Assembly: GCA_002789275.1 (NCBI GenBank) | Contig: PFSX01000025.1 | Span: 1-6,385, forward strand | Reading direction: 5' to 3' | DNA: 6,385 nt | DNA from: Candidatus Huberarchaeum crystalense | GTDB lineage: Archaea; Huberarchaeota; Huberarchaeia; Huberarchaeales; Huberarchaeaceae | Part shown: positions 5,159-6,385 of the stretch, piece after piece | Layout: the number at the start of each line of letters is the position of its first letter | How positions within the stretch are numbered: the stretch's first letter is position 1 | Program-made: the position numbers and the translations under genes | Notes under the pieces: generated by a model | What the model was told of the DNA's origin: nothing | Database searches by the model: none | Seen by the model: the letters and a program-made list of their open reading frames with translations, nothing else

Positions 5159-6385
5159 ATGAATAAAAAAGGTGCTTTTTCTCTGATGGTTTTGCTCTTT
5201 ATAGGGACAGTAATATTTACTTATTTCACTACTTCTTCAATTCAATCAACACAACGCACGATTTATGAAAGCGAGGCATCTATTTCACAAATGCGGGAAA
5301 ATGTTGAGGCAACAACAGGGGTTTTTGAAGGTTTGGAAAGCGCATTAAGACGGTCAGTAGAAGGTGCAATACTTGAAACTGCTTGGTGTGGCGGGGCTCA
5401 AACTTGCGGAGCAGATAATCCTATGGTTTGGTGGAAAGGTGATCTTATAAAAAATAAAGATAAAAATATAGAGTTGCCGACAGTTAAAAATATATCTGAT
5501 TTGTTTGTATTAAAACAAAAAAAATTGTTTTTAAATATTGCTAAAACTTTGCTTTCAGCAGATAATTATGAAAAATATAATGATGGTGTCTATAAATTTA
5601 AAGGAGAATATCTTGATTCTGAGTTTTTTTCTGGTTTTTTCAATAAAGTGTTTTCAGCGATTATTTCTTGGTTTACTGGACTGCCTTCTGTTGTGTTTAA
5701 TTTTAATAATATTTTTATCACAGATAGCACAACTAACCAAGCAATTGCTGTGGGAGATACTTTTAATGTAACAGTATCTCCAAAAGAAGAATTAGTATTT
5801 GTGCGAGGAAACAGCAATATTACACTCAATGGCACACTGAAATATGAAAACCACAACACAGAATTTTTATATGCTTTTGCCTTTTTGAGAAATGATGCAA
5901 GTTCTGGTTTAAATAAGTTAAATAAATATTTAGAGCAAGAAATTATAAAGTACTTAACAGACAATGGGGGTTTTATTGATAATTGCACAAGCACGCGCCC
6001 AACTATTGAGAAGGCTAATAATTATACTAATCTTTTTGTTTGGGATAAAAATAAATATATATGGAATAAGAGTTATAGTTTAAAGGATTCGGAATGTGGG
6101 TGCAATACTAATACTTCAGGAAATAATAAATATAATTCTACTACTAATAGTTTTTGCCAAAATGATAATGATACAAATAATACACTTAATGGCATGAATA
6201 TGGATCAAATAAAAGAAAATATCACAAAGCAAGTATGGAAATATTTAAACAATTATGAAAAAAGCGCTACAGATAATATAAAAAAACAGGGACGAAATTG
6301 GAAAATAGAAATTATCAATAGAGATATAGATATAGTAAGAAGAAACACACCATATACTATTCCAAAAGAGTGTTGTGTTGATCTT
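5159..6385 (+). CDS. Large prepilin-like surface protein, partial (3' end outside window)
   Basis: 409 codons are open to the right edge without a stop. The N-terminus MNKKGAFSLMVLLFIGTVIF has a minimal basic leader, KKG cleavage site after G5, Met rather than Glu at +5, and a hydrophobic helix (about 6-24). An amphipathic, probably coiled helix follows (about 25-73). The large extracellular part has cysteines at 77, 83, 276, 313, 315, 333, 405 and 406 and twelve N-glycosylation sequons (N111, 203, 220, 224, 275, 288, 303, 318, 326, 337, 340, 354), with an Asn/Thr-rich stretch at about 314-345. A second start at 5153 (MVMNKK) is in frame; a stop at 5120-5122 excludes anything further upstream. 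No Shine-Dalgarno sequence is present and the start lies in the last unit of a tandem array. Size and missing Glu+5 recall GspK-like tip pseudopilins, but no sequence family is recognised. Confidence 0.82.
   Translation, partial: MNKKGAFSLMVLLFIGTVIFTYFTTSSIQSTQRTIYESEASISQMRENVEATTGVFEGLESALRRSVEGAILETAWCGGAQTCGADNPMVWWKGDLIKNKDKNIELPTVKNISDLFVLKQKKLFLNIAKTLLSADNYEKYNDGVYKFKGEYLDSEFFSGFFNKVFSAIISWFTGLPSVVFNFNNIFITDSTTNQAIAVGDTFNVTVSPKEELVFVRGNSNITLNGTLKYENHNTEFLYAFAFLRNDASSGLNKLNKYLEQEIIKYLTDNGGFIDNCTSTRPTIEKANNYTNLFVWDKNKYIWNKSYSLKDSECGCNTNTSGNNKYNSTTNSFCQNDNDTNNTLNGMNMDQIKENITKQVWKYLNNYEKSATDNIKKQGRNWKIEIINRDIDIVRRNTPYTIPKECCVDL

Larger units (their letters stand above)
4984..5170 (+). repeat. 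Tandem array of 19-21-nt units carrying copies of the downstream start
   Basis: The unit consensus is GTTATGAATAAAAAACATATT. Units, as read by eye: 4984-5003 (degenerate), 5004-5024, 5025-5043, 5044-5064 (degenerate, GTTGTGGATATAGAATAGATT), 5065-5085, 5086-5104, 5105-5125, 5126-5155 (ATG changed to ATA, irregular) and 5156-5170, which is the real gene start. The block 5004-5064 is repeated without a mismatch at 5065-5125 (61 bp, not a multiple of three). The array fills most of the 210-nt space between the stop at 4948 and the ATG at 5159, the rest of which holds only two GTAAAAAA repeats (4951, 4961). No spacers, dyad symmetry or cas genes, so this is not a CRISPR array. Confidence 0.92.

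Noticed and set aside
4984..5170. CRISPR array
   Set aside because: Units are directly tandem without unique spacers, have no dyad, and embed the start codon of the following gene.
4968..5170. Simple phase variation by slippage of the 61-bp unit
   Set aside because: A 61-bp step does shift frame, but the frame from 4968 always meets TAA when it enters the next unit, so changing unit number alone does not join it to the gene. Only the specific 152-bp deletion does.
1..6385. Candidate-phyla bacterium as the source
   Set aside because: The AlaRS type would fit, but the Zn-ribbon/KH family, the prepilin leaders and TATA-like promoter favour an archaeon. This stays a judgement, not proof.

Overview
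The window looks like a low-GC chromosome segment from a small-genome archaeon, most likely of the DPANN group (Woesearchaeota or Pacearchaeota-like). The archaeal evidence is a Zn-ribbon plus KH protein of an archaeal family, TATA-like promoter sequence, and surface proteins with archaeal class III (prepilin-type) signal peptides. The alanyl-tRNA synthetase is of the bacterial type, close in character to the short form of candidate-phyla bacteria, so lineage assignment is an inference.

Left half (1-3110, minus strand): a run of four genes read right to left. First is alaS (621 aa, without the C-Ala domain), then after 29 nt a Zn-ribbon/KH RNA-binding protein (188 aa). After a further 77 nt comes a winged-helix DNA-binding protein (about 134 aa), and 2 nt after its stop the N-terminus of a family 2 glycosyltransferase that runs off the left edge. 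The first two genes share an identical 17-nt A-rich start context with no Shine-Dalgarno sequence; the glycosyltransferase has a clear one.

Middle (3111-3230): a 120-bp divergent promoter region with one strong AT-rich TATA-like element that could serve both directions.

Right half (3231-6385, plus strand): four genes for single-pass exported proteins (206, 187, 170 and more than 409 aa). Three have a basic stretch ending in KKG or HRG followed directly by a hydrophobic helix, as in type IV prepilins; one has the Glu at +5. Three small proteins followed by a large one lacking Glu+5 recall the minor pseudopilin tip set of type II secretion or type IV pili. That functional analogy is an inference: no ATPase, platform protein or peptidase lies in the window.

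The most unusual feature is at the translation starts of the second and fourth surface genes. The stop/start junction at 3826-3892 has been tandemly duplicated (43-bp step), giving two copies of the Shine-Dalgarno plus ATG. The start of the large fourth gene is preceded by an array of about eight 19-21-nt units (higher-order perfect 61-bp duplication), several carrying a copy of the gene's own start, GTTATGAATAAAAAA. These extra starts open short overlapping reading frames, and the array is bounded by near-identical 30-bp repeats whose recombination would fuse an upstream ATG in frame to the gene. A separate oddity is strong enrichment of GCGCGC/CGCGCG in an otherwise AT-rich sequence.
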